A stretch of 64,000 nucleotides of DNA from positions 124,001 to 188,000 of the forward strand of contig NZ_JJMW01000041.1 in the NCBI RefSeq assembly GCF_000714435.1, in the 5' to 3' direction. Position numbers and translations under genes: made by a program. The notes beneath the pieces are model-generated. The model ran no database searches, was not told the DNA's origin, and saw only the letters and a list, made by a program, of their open reading frames with translations. The stretch comes from Exiguobacterium alkaliphilum 12/1. Its GTDB lineage: Bacteria; Bacillota; Bacilli; Exiguobacteriales; Exiguobacteriaceae. Every line of letters begins with the position of its first letter. Position 1 is the first letter of the stretch. Shown here in pieces: positions 1 to 8,505 of this stretch.

Positions 1-1270
1 CGAAGGCGAATTCGCCGAGATGAACGGTTGGGAAGCTGAATCAGAAGCTGCGATGGTCCTTCAAGGACTCGGCATCACGGACGCGTCCCACCACAAGCTC
101 ATGAGCGAGCTCACAGGGGGCGAGAAAGTCAAAGTCCTCCTTGCGCAAGCACTCTTTGGCAAACCTGACATTCTTCTCCTCGATGAGCCGACGAACGGTC
201 TTGACCTCAAGGCGATCCAATGGCTCGAAGAGTTCTTGATCAACTTCGAGAACACGGTCATCGTCGTATCCCACGACCGTCACTTCTTGAACAAAGTGTG
301 TACACACATGGCCGACCTCGATTTCGGGAAAATCCAGTTGTACGTCGGAAACTACGATTTCTGGTACGAGTCGAGCCAACTCGCTTCACGCATGGCCAAC
401 GACCAGAACAAGAAAAAAGAAGAAAAGATCAAAGAGCTTCAAAACTTCATCGCCCGTTTCAGCTCGAACGCCTCGAAGGCGCGTCAAGCGACGTCGCGTA
501 AGAAGTTGCTCGATAAAATCACGCTCGACGATATCCGTCCGTCATCACGTCGCTACCCGTTCGTCGGGTTCTCGATGGAACGTGAAATCGGGAACGACGT
601 GCTCTACGTCGACAACGTCTCGAAGACGGTTGACGGTGTGAAAGTACTTGACAACGTCACGTTCTCATTGAACAAGACGGACAAAGTCGCATTCGTCGGC
701 CGTTCGGACGTCGCCATCACGACGCTCTTCAAAATCATCATGGGTGAGATGGAGCCAGACACAGGTACGGTCAAATGGGGCGTGACGACGACACAGTCGT
801 ACTTCCCGAAAGACAACTCAGAATACTTCGAAGGCTCGGATAAGAGCATCTTGGATTGGTTACGCCAATTCTCACCAGCAGACGAGTCGGACACGTTCCT
901 TCGCGGCTTCCTCGGACGCATGCTCTTCTCAGGCGAAGAAGTCATGAAGAAAGCATCGGTCCTCTCAGGGGGCGAGAAAGTGCGCTGCATGCTCTCGAAA
1001 ATGATGCTCTCGAACTCGAACGTCCTCGTCCTCGACGATCCGACGAACCACTTGGACCTCGAGTCGATCACAGCGCTCAACAACGGCCTCGAGTCGTTCA
1101 AAGGCGTGCTCCTCTTCAGCTCGCATGACCATCAGCTCATCTCGACGATTGCGACGCGCATCATCGAAGTGACGCCGAACGGGATTGTCGACAAGGAAGC
1201 GACGTACGATGAGTTCCTCGAGAACGAATCGCTGCAACAGCAAGTCGAGTCACTCTATCAGAACGCATAA
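1..1270 (+). CDS. ABC-F family ATPase, YbiT/YkpA-like (5' end cut off)
   Basis: The reading frame is open from base 2, so the start lies outside the window; about 422 residues remain of a family usually near 530-540. ABC-F proteins have two ATPase domains, no membrane domain, and act on ribosomes. Visible for domain 1: signature LTGGEK and Walker B LLLDEPTNGLD. The linker with SSNASKARQATSRKK is typical of the YbiT/YkpA branch. Domain 2 has signature LSGGEKVR but an atypical Walker A (GRSDVAITTL, no lysine) and LDDPTNHLD, where Asp replaces the usual catalytic Glu. Domain 2 may bind nucleotide poorly, or this may be a trait of the subfamily. Ends in a palindromic terminator shared with the convergent gene. 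Confidence 0.9.
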   Translation, partial: EGEFAEMNGWEAESEAAMVLQGLGITDASHHKLMSELTGGEKVKVLLAQALFGKPDILLLDEPTNGLDLKAIQWLEEFLINFENTVIVVSHDRHFLNKVCTHMADLDFGKIQLYVGNYDFWYESSQLASRMANDQNKKKEEKIKELQNFIARFSSNASKARQATSRKKLLDKITLDDIRPSSRRYPFVGFSMEREIGNDVLYVDNVSKTVDGVKVLDNVTFSLNKTDKVAFVGRSDVAITTLFKIIMGEMEPDTGTVKWGVTTTQSYFPKDNSEYFEGSDKSILDWLRQFSPADESDTFLRGFLGRMLFSGEEVMKKASVLSGGEKVRCMLSKMMLSNSNVLVLDDPTNHLDLESITALNNGLESFKGVLLFSSHDHQLISTIATRIIEVTPNGIVDKEATYDEFLENESLQQQVESLYQNA

Positions 1271-1271
1271 G

Positions 1272-1305
1272 AAAAATCGATCGGCCGCGGCCGATCGATT
1301 TTTTT
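1272..1305. terminator. bidirectional terminator between convergent genes
   Basis: A perfect 32-base palindrome: the core ATCGATCGGCCGCGG runs into its own complement and is flanked by A5 and T5 tracts. It can stop transcription from the ABC-F gene and from the convergent lipoprotein gene. Confidence 0.9.
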
Positions 1306-2050
1306 ATTTGACCTCGATGGTCTCCATGATGTGTTCATGGATGTCATGTCCTTTCGTCACATGGACTTGGACGTTGTATGGGCCCGCCTCGGTGAACGTG
1401 TGCTCCCCTGTGTACACACCGTCCGCTTCCTCAAGTTTCACCCATTCATGCTTTTCAGCCCCGTCTTTGAATACCTCGAGTTGGACGTCAGCCCCTGTCA
1501 GCATCTCGTGATCAATCTCCACGTTCACGTTGAACGGTTGCGGTTCGTTCACCGTCGCTTGTTTCGGTTCAAGCACAATCTCAGCGCCGGCGTGGTGATG
1601 ATGATCGCTCGTTTCTTCGGCTTCAGCCGCCGTTTCCGGATGACCGACCGTCACGTTCGTCGTCGGCATCGTGTGCATCGACCGCGCCGTCACATGGACT
1701 TGCACCGTATAGACCGCTTCGTCAGCGAACGTCGTCTCGACTTCGTATACCCCGTCTTCCGTCAGGGATGCCTTCATCATCTCGCTGTCTTCTTTCGCCC
1801 CGTTCTTCCATACCTCGAATTTGATTTCGTCGGCATCGTCGACCGCCTCGCCGTCTTGCGTGACACGAACCGACAAGGTGACGGTTTCCTCCTTGTCAGC
1901 TGTCGCCGGTACGTTCAATTCGGCTTCGACAGGCTCCATGGATTGAACGGTTTCAGATGCGTGATCCACCTCTTCCGTCCCACAAGCCCCGAGCATCAAA
2001 ACACCAGCAAGACCAGTCGCTAAACTCAGTTTCATCATTGTCCGTTTCAT
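1304..2050 (-). CDS. lipoprotein with two YtkA-like domains and a His-rich linker
   Basis: About 248 residues. The N-terminus is a lipoprotein signal (basic MKRTMMK, hydrophobic run, lipobox LMLGAC), so the protein should be anchored outside the membrane. After an acidic spacer come two similar beta-rich domains of about 85 residues, each ending in a Y(T/N)VQVHVT segment. They resemble YtkA/FixH-like domains. The linker carries DHHHHAGAE, a possible metal-binding stretch, and further His sits near the C-terminus (GHDIHEHIME). Two adjacent ATGs exist (2053 and 2050); the second is better spaced from AGGGGG. The ligand is unknown. Confidence 0.75.
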   Translation of the reverse strand: MKRTMMKLSLATGLAGVLMLGACGTEEVDHASETVQSMEPVEAELNVPATADKEETVTLSVRVTQDGEAVDDADEIKFEVWKNGAKEDSEMMKASLTEDGVYEVETTFADEAVYTVQVHVTARSMHTMPTTNVTVGHPETAAEAEETSDHHHHAGAEIVLEPKQATVNEPQPFNVNVEIDHEMLTGADVQLEVFKDGAEKHEWVKLEEADGVYTGEHTFTEAGPYNVQVHVTKGHDIHEHIMETIEVK

Positions 2051-2221
2051 CATACATCCCCCTATTTAATCGCTTACATGGTTCACACTTTGTTCATGAT
2101 ACCATCCTTTTTCAGGAAATGTGTGAGGATTGTGTGATATTTGCGACGTCCTCCGCTCATAAATTACACACATATTTTGAGAGATGGACGCCAAAAATTC
2201 CTTTGTCTAAATTTAGGTTTT

Positions 2222-2251
2222 TTGATGGAATCATCTGAAATGGGGTATATA
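2222..2251 (+). promoter_or_regulatory. candidate sigma-A promoter of the polysaccharide deacetylase
   Basis: TTGATG (2222-2227) and TATATA (2246-2251) are separated by 18 bases, inside an AT-rich stretch about 75 bases before the start codon. The spacing fits a vegetative promoter; no experimental support. Confidence 0.45.
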
Positions 2252-2325
2252 AAATATATATACAGCTCAATATTTGGAAAGCCTTGACACCAAGATACAT
2301 ACACCATGAATGGAGGCGAAGGAAA

Positions 2326-3342
2326 ATGAAGAGCAGGATCGTACGTGTACTCATGGCCTTGTTGATCATGCTGGCACCGTTAGTCACTTATCCAAAATCG
2401 GCGGATGCCGCCGCTTCGAAATTCATCACGAGCGTGAATACCACCAGTAAAGTCGTGGCGTTGACGTTTGACGACGGGGCGGATGGCGCGAACACGAACA
2501 AGATTTTGGACATACTTGCCAAGAACAACGTCAAAGCCACTTTCTTCTTGACTGGATCGGGCGCCAACCACCATCCCCAATACATTAAAAACATCGCAGC
2601 CAAAGGTCACCAACTCGGTAACCATTCCTACACCCATCCGGACTTCACAAAATTGACCGCCACCCAAATGAAGTCGGAACTCGACCGGACAGAAGCGCTC
2701 GTCAAATCCATTACCGGCAAAACGACGAAACCGATCTTCCGAGCCCCGTTCGGCGCCGTCAATAGCGCTGTCTTGAACGGAGTCGGTGCTGCCGGCTACG
2801 GTTACACGATTCAATGGAACATCGACACAATCGACTGGAAAGGGCTCACCGCCAGTCAAATCAATACGAAAGTCCAAACGAACATCAAACCTGGCTCAAT
2901 CGTCTTGATGCACACAGGCGCCGGCGCACCGGGTACACCACTCGCCTTGCCGACGATGATCTCGCAATTGAAAGCGAAAGGGTACAAGTTCGTCACCGTC
3001 TCGCAATTGCTTGCTCTCCAGTCGACCTCGACCGCTAAAACGTATACCGTCAAATCGGGGGATACCCTTTATAGCATCGCCCGGGCTTACGGTGTCACCG
3101 TCTCTGCCCTCGCTGCTGCCAACAAAATCACGAACTATAACTTGATTTACGTCGGTCAAAAATTAATCATCCCAGGTACGACAACGACTCCGACAACCGT
3201 GAAATACACCGTCAAGTCGGGTGATACGCTTTATAAGATCGCAACAGCCTATAACACGACCGTCGCCAAGATTGCCGCTGCCAACAACATCACGAATGTC
3301 AATTTAATCAGTGTCGGACAAGTGCTCACGATTCCTCGTTAA
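2326..3342 (+). CDS. secreted polysaccharide deacetylase with two LysM domains
   Basis: 338 residues. The ATG at 2326 is chosen because GGAGGCGAAGGA lies just before it; an in-frame ATG at 2284 would only add a non-signal leader. The signal peptide ends near ADAAAS. The NodB domain follows with TFDDG (metal-binding Asp), HSYTH (metal His), RAPFG and a late VLMHTG. Two LysM repeats (each [10 protein letters not shown]...) form the C-terminus and bind glycan such as peptidoglycan. The likely role is removing N-acetyl groups from cell-wall GlcNAc or MurNAc outside the cell; the exact substrate cannot be read from sequence. Confidence 0.9.
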   Translation: MKSRIVRVLMALLIMLAPLVTYPKSADAAASKFITSVNTTSKVVALTFDDGADGANTNKILDILAKNNVKATFFLTGSGANHHPQYIKNIAAKGHQLGNHSYTHPDFTKLTATQMKSELDRTEALVKSITGKTTKPIFRAPFGAVNSAVLNGVGAAGYGYTIQWNIDTIDWKGLTASQINTKVQTNIKPGSIVLMHTGAGAPGTPLALPTMISQLKAKGYKFVTVSQLLALQSTSTAKTYTVKSGDTLYSIARAYGVTVSALAAANKITNYNLIYVGQKLIIPGTTTTPTTVKYTVKSGDTLYKIATAYNTTVAKIAAANNITNVNLISVGQVLTIPR

Positions 3343-3345
3343 CTA

Positions 3346-3382
3346 CAAAAAGATGGCGCCCGTCGCGGCGCCATCTTTTTTA
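3346..3382. terminator. bidirectional terminator
   Basis: AAAAAGATGGCGCC pairs with GGCGCCATCTTTTT around a 6-base loop, between the convergent deacetylase and isocitrate lyase genes. Confidence 0.9.
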
Positions 3383-3385
3383 ATG

Positions 3386-4660
3386 TCATTTCACCTCAAA
3401 CTGTTCGGCCTCGGTCGAGCCGGCGAGTGCCGTCGTTGACGACTCCCCGCCCGAGATGACAAGCGACACTTCGTCGAAGTAACCGGTCCCGACTTCGCGT
3501 TGGTGACGCGTCGCCGTGTAGCCATGCTGTTCAGCACTGAACTCCGCTTGTTGCAACTCGGAATAAGCCGCCATACCCCGGTCTTTATAGCCGCGGGCGA
3601 GCTCGAACATGCCGAAGTTGAGTGAGTGGAAACCGGCGAGTGTGACGAACTGGAACTTATACCCCATCGCCCCAATCTCTTGTTGGAACGTGGCGATTTC
3701 GTCATCCGACAGCTTCTTCTTCCAGTTGAACGACGGTGAGCAGTTGTAGGCGAGCAGTTTTCCCGGATACTTGGCGTGAATCGCGTCTGCGAATTGGCGC
3801 GCCTCGTCCAAATCCGGCTCCGACGTCTCGCACCAGACGAGGTCGGCGTAAGGTGCGTAGGCGAGACCACGGGCGATGGCTTGTTCGATGCCCGCTTCGG
3901 TCCGATAGAATCCTTCCGGTGTCCGGTCACCGACGATGAACGGGTGGTCGACCGGATCGATATCACTCGTGATCAAGTTCGCCGCATGTGCATCTGTCCG
4001 GGCGACGATAATTGTCGACACACCCATGACGTCGGCCGCAAGCCGTGCCGCAATCAAGTTCTTCACGGCCGTCTGTGTCGGCAGCAACACTTTTCCGCCG
4101 AGGTGTCCGCACTTCTTCTCCGAAGACAGTTGGTCTTCGAGGTGGACACCGGCCGCTCCCGCCTCAATCATCGCTTTCGTCAGTTCAAAAACGTTCAACA
4201 CGCCGCCGAACCCGGCTTCCATATCGGCGACGATTGGCGCGAACCAATGTGTATCGCCTTTCCCTTCTGCCGTTTGAATTTGGTCGGCACGCTGAAGCGC
4301 CTGATTGATTCGTTTGACGACGCTCGGTACCGAGTTGGCCGGATACAGGCTTTGGTCTGGATACATATGCCCGGAAAGGTTCGCGTCGGCAGCGACTTGC
4401 CAGCCGCTTAAGTAAATCGCTTCTAATCCGGCTTTCACTTGTTGAATCGCTTGATTCCCTGTCAAAGCGCCAAGGGCATGCACGTAATCGCGCTGATGGA
4501 GCAGTTCCCATAAACGTTCCGCTCCTTTTGTCGCGAGGGTGTGTTCAATCAACACTGACCCTCGCAGCTTCATGACGTCATCGACGCTATAGGGGCGTTC
4601 GACTCCTTCAAACCGTTCTGACTGAAAAATCCCTTCAAGTTGCATCCGCTGTTCATTCAT
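3386..4660 (-). CDS. aceA: isocitrate lyase
   Basis: 424 residues, full length. It cleaves isocitrate to succinate and glyoxylate, the first glyoxylate-bypass step. The catalytic loop KKCGH is present ([12 protein letters not shown]), as are the conserved [10 protein letters not shown] and NCSPSFNWK segments. The start has AGGAGG at good distance. It lies downstream of malate synthase G and a small unknown gene on the same strand, but a 70-base gap with its own promoter-like elements and a palindrome at 4705-4716 suggests a second transcription start under shared control. Confidence 0.97.
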   Translation of the reverse strand: MNEQRMQLEGIFQSERFEGVERPYSVDDVMKLRGSVLIEHTLATKGAERLWELLHQRDYVHALGALTGNQAIQQVKAGLEAIYLSGWQVAADANLSGHMYPDQSLYPANSVPSVVKRINQALQRADQIQTAEGKGDTHWFAPIVADMEAGFGGVLNVFELTKAMIEAGAAGVHLEDQLSSEKKCGHLGGKVLLPTQTAVKNLIAARLAADVMGVSTIIVARTDAHAANLITSDIDPVDHPFIVGDRTPEGFYRTEAGIEQAIARGLAYAPYADLVWCETSEPDLDEARQFADAIHAKYPGKLLAYNCSPSFNWKKKLSDDEIATFQQEIGAMGYKFQFVTLAGFHSLNFGMFELARGYKDRGMAAYSELQQAEFSAEQHGYTATRHQREVGTGYFDEVSLVISGGESSTTALAGSTEAEQFEVK

Positions 4661-4704
4661 ATTTCCATTCCTCCTGTTTTATATTAGTTGTTTTTATTAT
4701 CATT

Positions 4705-4737
4705 TGTTATATAACAGATAGTGCGCGCTTAATCCAA
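4705..4737 (-). promoter_or_regulatory. aceA promoter with overlapping palindromic operator
   Basis: On the minus strand TTGGAT (4737-4732) and TATATA (4713-4708) are 18 bases apart. The perfect palindrome TGTTATATAACA (4705-4716) covers the -10 element. Near-identical sites (11 of 12 bases) lie at 7233-7244 and 7263-7274 before glcB, where one again covers the -10. A repressor that acts on both genes is the simplest reading. Confidence 0.55.
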
Positions 4738-5025
4738 ATAAGCACAACATTCGAGCGCCGCTTTGAACGTCGAATGTTCCATCCCGCAACAGCGGCAGAC
4801 GTTCTCCTCGTCCCGCTCCTCTGGCTTTCGGAAGACGACAACCTCCTCGACCGGTTCCCTCATGATTTGGAGTGAGCCGTCTGTGCGATCGAGGATGAGG
4901 CGCATCAAATCATTGCCATAGACGAAAGCCGTATTGGCGAGCGTCGCGGTCGATTCTCCCGAGACGATGCGGCGGACGACCCAGCGTTCAATCAATTGTT
5001 CACTTTCAAGTTTTTTCGTTGTCAT
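4729..5025 (-). CDS. small Cys-rich protein of unknown function in the glyoxylate locus
   Basis: 98 residues. Its ATG overlaps the malate synthase stop by four bases (ATGA), so it is translationally coupled. The N-terminal 70 residues are charged and without obvious motif. The last 25 hold a cysteine cluster, CRCCG ... ECCAYLD, that could bind metal such as zinc. I do not recognise the family. The position between glcB and aceA suggests a role linked to the glyoxylate bypass (regulator, adaptor or assembly factor), but that is inference from context only. Confidence 0.8.
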   Translation of the reverse strand: MTTKKLESEQLIERWVVRRIVSGESTATLANTAFVYGNDLMRLILDRTDGSLQIMREPVEEVVVFRKPEERDEENVCRCCGMEHSTFKAALECCAYLD

Positions 5026-7208
5026 GATGATGCTCCTCCTTTTACATTTTCCAGTGTCGACTGTTCGATGAATTCACGACGGCGCCGATGTAAGATCGGC
5101 TCCGTATACCCGCTCGGCGAATCCTTACCTTGGAACACCAAGTCTCTCGCGGCCTGATAGGCAAGCGAGCGTTCCACGTCAGGCGTCATCGGACGATAAT
5201 GCGGATCTCCCGCATTTTGCGCGTCGACGACCTCGGCCATACGCCGGAGCGTCGCTTCGACTTGTTCTTTCGTACAGACACCGTGGTACAGCCAATTGGC
5301 TACGTGTTGGCTCGAGATGCGAAGCGTCGCCCGGTCTTCCATCAACCCAATATGATGAATGTCCGGCACTTTGGAGCAACCGACCCCTTGTTCGACCCAG
5401 CGGACGACGTAACCGAGCAATCCTTGTAAGTTGTTTTCGAGTTCCTCGTTCACTTCTTCTGCCGCATATACGTCCGTCGCCAACGGGATCTCGAGGAGAC
5501 GGCACTGTTCACGCGCTGTGTCGAACGGTGCGTCCAATAGCTCACGTTGGACACCGGATGCATCGACTTGATGGTAATGGAGCGCATGTAGTGTCGCCGC
5601 TGTCGGTGACGGCACCCAGGCTGTCGTGGCGCCTGACCGCACATGATTGACCTTGTCCCGCATCATGTCTTTCATCTGGTCCGGCATCGCCCACATCCCT
5701 TTGCCGATTTGGCCGCGGCGGTGAAAACCTGCTCCAAGTCCGACGCGGACGTTCAAACGTTCGTAGGCGTCAAGCCACTCTGACGTCTTCATTTCACCTT
5801 TTCGGCGCATCGGTCCAAGCGTGAGCGACGTGTGAATCTCGTCCCCGGTCCGGTCGAGGAATCCGGTATTGATGAAGACAATACGTCCTTTCACACGCTC
5901 AATACAATTCTTCAAGTTGAGCGACGTCCGCCGCTCCTCATCCATCACCCCGACCTTGATTGTTTGGCGCGGCACATCAATCAAGTCCTCGATTGCATCG
6001 AACAGGTCGTTCGTGAAGGCGACTTCTTGCGACCCGTGCATCTTCGGTTTGACGATATAAATGGAACGTTCACGGGAGTTAAGCTTGGCCTCAAGCTGAC
6101 GGCTCGCAATGAGCGCCGTGAAGATGCCATCTAAGATGCCTTCCGGTACTTCACGTCCCACGTCGTCGAGCATCAAGTCCGTCGTCATCAAATGCCCGAC
6201 GTTTCGAATAAAGAGCAAGGCTCGTCCTGGCAACACGACTTCGCGTCCGTCCGTCCCGACATAATACCGGTCGGGGTTCAACGTCCTCGTGAGCGCGCGG
6301 TCCCCTTTTTTGAACGTCGCTTCGAGCGTGCCGTCCATCAATCCGAGCCAGTTTTCGTAAAGGTGAACTTTGTCTTCAGCCCGGACGGCTGCGACCGAGT
6401 CCTCGCAGTCGACAATCGCCGATAGTGCCGATTCGAGTTCAATGTCGACGAGCCCTGCCGGATCGCTTTTTCCGACCGGATGATGGCGATTGAATCTCAG
6501 CTCGGCATGGAGGCCGTTATGGACGAGCAGCAGACGGTCCGGAGACTCCGGAGCGCCGGTGTAGCCGACGAAACAGTCTTGTCGGAACGGAACCCGTTTC
6601 CCGTTCAAGACGGCATAAGCGGCATCACCCTCGACGCTGTATCCTTCCGCCTCACGATGCGTCCCTTCTCGGAGCGGGAACGTATCGTCGAGAAACTGTT
6701 TGGCGTAGGCGATGACGGCCGCGCCTCTAATCGGGTTATAACCCCTCGTCTTTTTACCGTCCGACTCATCAATCACGTCCGTTCCGTATAAGGCGTCATA
6801 GAGACTTCCCCACCTTGCGTTGGCTGCGTTCAAGGCGTAGCGCGCATTGTCGAGCGGGACAACGAGTTGCGGTCCGGCTTGTTGTGTGATCTCCAAGTCG
6901 ACGTTCGAAACGTCGATTTGAAAGTCTGGGACGACCGGCTCGATGTAACCGATCGATTGAAGGAAACGTTCGTACTCGTTCACATCGAAATTGTGTTTGT
7001 GGTCGCTGTACCAATCCTGTAACAGTCGCTCAAACGATTCACGTTCATGGAGCAGCGCCTCATTTCGAGGAATGAATTCGTCGAGTATGCGCTCGACCCC
7101 TTGCCAAAATTGCTGGCGCGTGGCCGCTTCCGGCAATACACGAGCCGAAACGAAGTCGAGCAGCTTCCGATGTACGCGATAAGTTCCTAGTTGCTTATAC
7201 TGTTCCAA
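5022..7208 (-). CDS. glcB: malate synthase G
   Basis: About 728 residues, the long monomeric G type. It condenses glyoxylate with acetyl-CoA to malate. Supporting segments include the N-terminal YRVHRKLLDFVSARVLP helix, IVKPKMHGSQEVAF, LNVRVGLGAGFHRRGQIGKGMW and, near the end, GCSKVPDIHHIGLMEDRATLRISSQH. I choose the TTG at 7208 because AGAGGA lies nine bases before it and the protein then begins as other G-type enzymes do; an ATG at 7232 has no ribosome site. First gene of the unit glcB - small protein - aceA. Confidence 0.95.
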   Translation of the reverse strand: MEQYKQLGTYRVHRKLLDFVSARVLPEAATRQQFWQGVERILDEFIPRNEALLHERESFERLLQDWYSDHKHNFDVNEYERFLQSIGYIEPVVPDFQIDVSNVDLEITQQAGPQLVVPLDNARYALNAANARWGSLYDALYGTDVIDESDGKKTRGYNPIRGAAVIAYAKQFLDDTFPLREGTHREAEGYSVEGDAAYAVLNGKRVPFRQDCFVGYTGAPESPDRLLLVHNGLHAELRFNRHHPVGKSDPAGLVDIELESALSAIVDCEDSVAAVRAEDKVHLYENWLGLMDGTLEATFKKGDRALTRTLNPDRYYVGTDGREVVLPGRALLFIRNVGHLMTTDLMLDDVGREVPEGILDGIFTALIASRQLEAKLNSRERSIYIVKPKMHGSQEVAFTNDLFDAIEDLIDVPRQTIKVGVMDEERRTSLNLKNCIERVKGRIVFINTGFLDRTGDEIHTSLTLGPMRRKGEMKTSEWLDAYERLNVRVGLGAGFHRRGQIGKGMWAMPDQMKDMMRDKVNHVRSGATTAWVPSPTAATLHALHYHQVDASGVQRELLDAPFDTAREQCRLLEIPLATDVYAAEEVNEELENNLQGLLGYVVRWVEQGVGCSKVPDIHHIGLMEDRATLRISSQHVANWLYHGVCTKEQVEATLRRMAEVVDAQNAGDPHYRPMTPDVERSLAYQAARDLVFQGKDSPSGYTEPILHRRRREFIEQSTLENVKGGASS

Positions 7209-7232
7209 GCCTTCACATCCTCTCGCATTCAT

Positions 7233-7295
7233 TGTTATATATCAATTGACTTTAATATAGACTATTATATAACAGTTTGGCAACAGGTTTTTCAA
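7233..7295 (-). promoter_or_regulatory. glcB promoter with two operator-like palindromes
   Basis: On the minus strand TTGAAA (7295-7290) and TATATA (7271-7266) are 18 bases apart, the same geometry as the aceA promoter. TATTATATAACA (7263-7274) overlaps the -10, and TGTTATATATCA (7233-7244) lies 30 bases downstream, about three helical turns. Each matches the aceA palindrome at 11 of 12 bases. Confidence 0.55.
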
Positions 7296-7355
7296 AACTT
7301 TTTATTTGAAATATGTAGGCGAAGGCGGTAGCATTCATTGTGTGACCTATCAATG

Positions 7356-7369
7356 ATTGATGCATCAAT
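7356..7369. promoter_or_regulatory. palindrome before the MarR regulator
   Basis: ATTGATGCATCAAT is a perfect 14-base palindrome ending 18 bases before the marR start codon. MarR proteins often bind such sites in their own promoters, so an autoregulatory operator is plausible. Confidence 0.45.
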
Positions 7370-7387
7370 GACCAAGGAGGACTGCCG

Positions 7388-7834
7388 ATGCGCGATTCCT
7401 GTTCGCTCAGCGACGAGATCCTCTACCAAATCATGACGATTCAAAAAGAACTCGGCCAAGTGTTCGATACCGAAATGGACGGGCTGAGCTTGACTCGATT
7501 CGATTTATTGAGCAACCTTTATCACATCGGTCCGCTCAAACAACGCGAGCTGCAACAACGGGTCGACGTCGACCACGCAGCCGTCACACGGCACTTGAAG
7601 CAACTCGAGGCAGACGGCCTCATCCGGCGTGACCGTTGCCTGAAAGACAACCGTGTCATCTACGTCGAATTGACGGAACTCGGCCACGAACAAATCGCAC
7701 ATTGGACCGAGCAAAAGAAGTGCTTATCGAATCGACTTTTTGTAAACATGAAGGTAGAAGATCAACACCGCCTACTCGACCACTTAAATACATTACAAAC
7801 AAACATTCAACATGAAAGGAAGACGTTACTATGA
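7388..7834 (+). CDS. MarR family transcriptional regulator
   Basis: 148 residues. A winged helix-turn-helix is visible: LKQRELQQRVDVDHAAVTRHLKQLEADGLI then a wing with RDRCLKDNR. AAGGAGG precedes the ATG. Its stop overlaps the next gene's start (ATGA), so it is co-expressed with the nitroreductase, a common MarR arrangement in which the regulator responds to quinones, oxidants or aromatic compounds. Cysteines at positions 5, about 85 and about 117 could give redox sensing; this is speculation. The palindrome at 7356-7369 is its likely operator. Confidence 0.92.
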   Translation: MRDSCSLSDEILYQIMTIQKELGQVFDTEMDGLSLTRFDLLSNLYHIGPLKQRELQQRVDVDHAAVTRHLKQLEADGLIRRDRCLKDNRVIYVELTELGHEQIAHWTEQKKCLSNRLFVNMKVEDQHRLLDHLNTLQTNIQHERKTLL

Positions 7835-8466
7835 ACACAACGACCGAGAAAGACTTTATGGAGATCGTGAAAGGGCGCCGCTCGATTCGCGTCTACGATG
7901 AGAACGTCAAAATCTCGAAAGACGAGATGACGCAAATCTTGGAGGAGGCGACAACGGCTCCGTCTTCACTTAACCTACAACCGTGGCGCTTCGTCGTCAT
8001 CGATAGCGCAGAAGGCAAAGACACGCTCCTCCCACTCGCAAGCTTCAACAAGCGCCAAGTCGAGACGTCTGCGGCCGTCATCGCCATCTTCGCCGATTAT
8101 CAAATGGCCGACTACACGGAAGAGATTTTTGACACGGCCGTCGAACGTGGCCTCATGCCGCCAGAAGTACGCGACCGTCAAGTCGACATGATTAAAGGCA
8201 TCTACAAAGATGCACCAAAAGAGGCAATCAAGGACAGCATCTTACTCGACTCCGGCCTCGTCGCGATGCAGCTCATGCTCGTCGCCCGGGCCCACGGCTA
8301 CGACACGAACCCAATCGGTGGCTACGACAAGAAGAACATCGCCGAGGCGTTCGGTCTCGAGAAAGAGCGTTACCTCCCGGTCATGCTCCTCTCAATCGGA
8401 AAAGCCGCGGAAGACGGCTACCAATCGGTCCGCTTCCCAATCGACCGCATCACCGACTGGAAATAA
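7831..8466 (+). CDS. nitroreductase family protein
   Basis: 211 residues, usual for an FMN-dependent NAD(P)H nitroreductase. FMN-binding features include the N-terminal GRRSIRVYDE arginines and the APSSLNLQPWRFVVI segment; IGGYDKKNIAEAFGL is typical of the C-terminal half. Activity is expected on nitroaromatics, quinones or similar compounds in the cytosol. Translationally coupled to the MarR regulator upstream, which probably controls it. A terminator follows. Confidence 0.92.
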   Translation: MNTTTEKDFMEIVKGRRSIRVYDENVKISKDEMTQILEEATTAPSSLNLQPWRFVVIDSAEGKDTLLPLASFNKRQVETSAAVIAIFADYQMADYTEEIFDTAVERGLMPPEVRDRQVDMIKGIYKDAPKEAIKDSILLDSGLVAMQLMLVARAHGYDTNPIGGYDKKNIAEAFGLEKERYLPVMLLSIGKAAEDGYQSVRFPIDRITDWK

Positions 8467-8468
8467 GC

Positions 8469-8505
8469 AAAGGCTCAATCGCTTCGAGGCGATTGAGCCT
8501 TTTTT
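8469..8505. terminator. bidirectional terminator between two nitroreductase genes
   Basis: AAAGGCTCAATCGC pairs with GCGATTGAGCCTTT, followed by T's; the genes are convergent. Confidence 0.9.
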
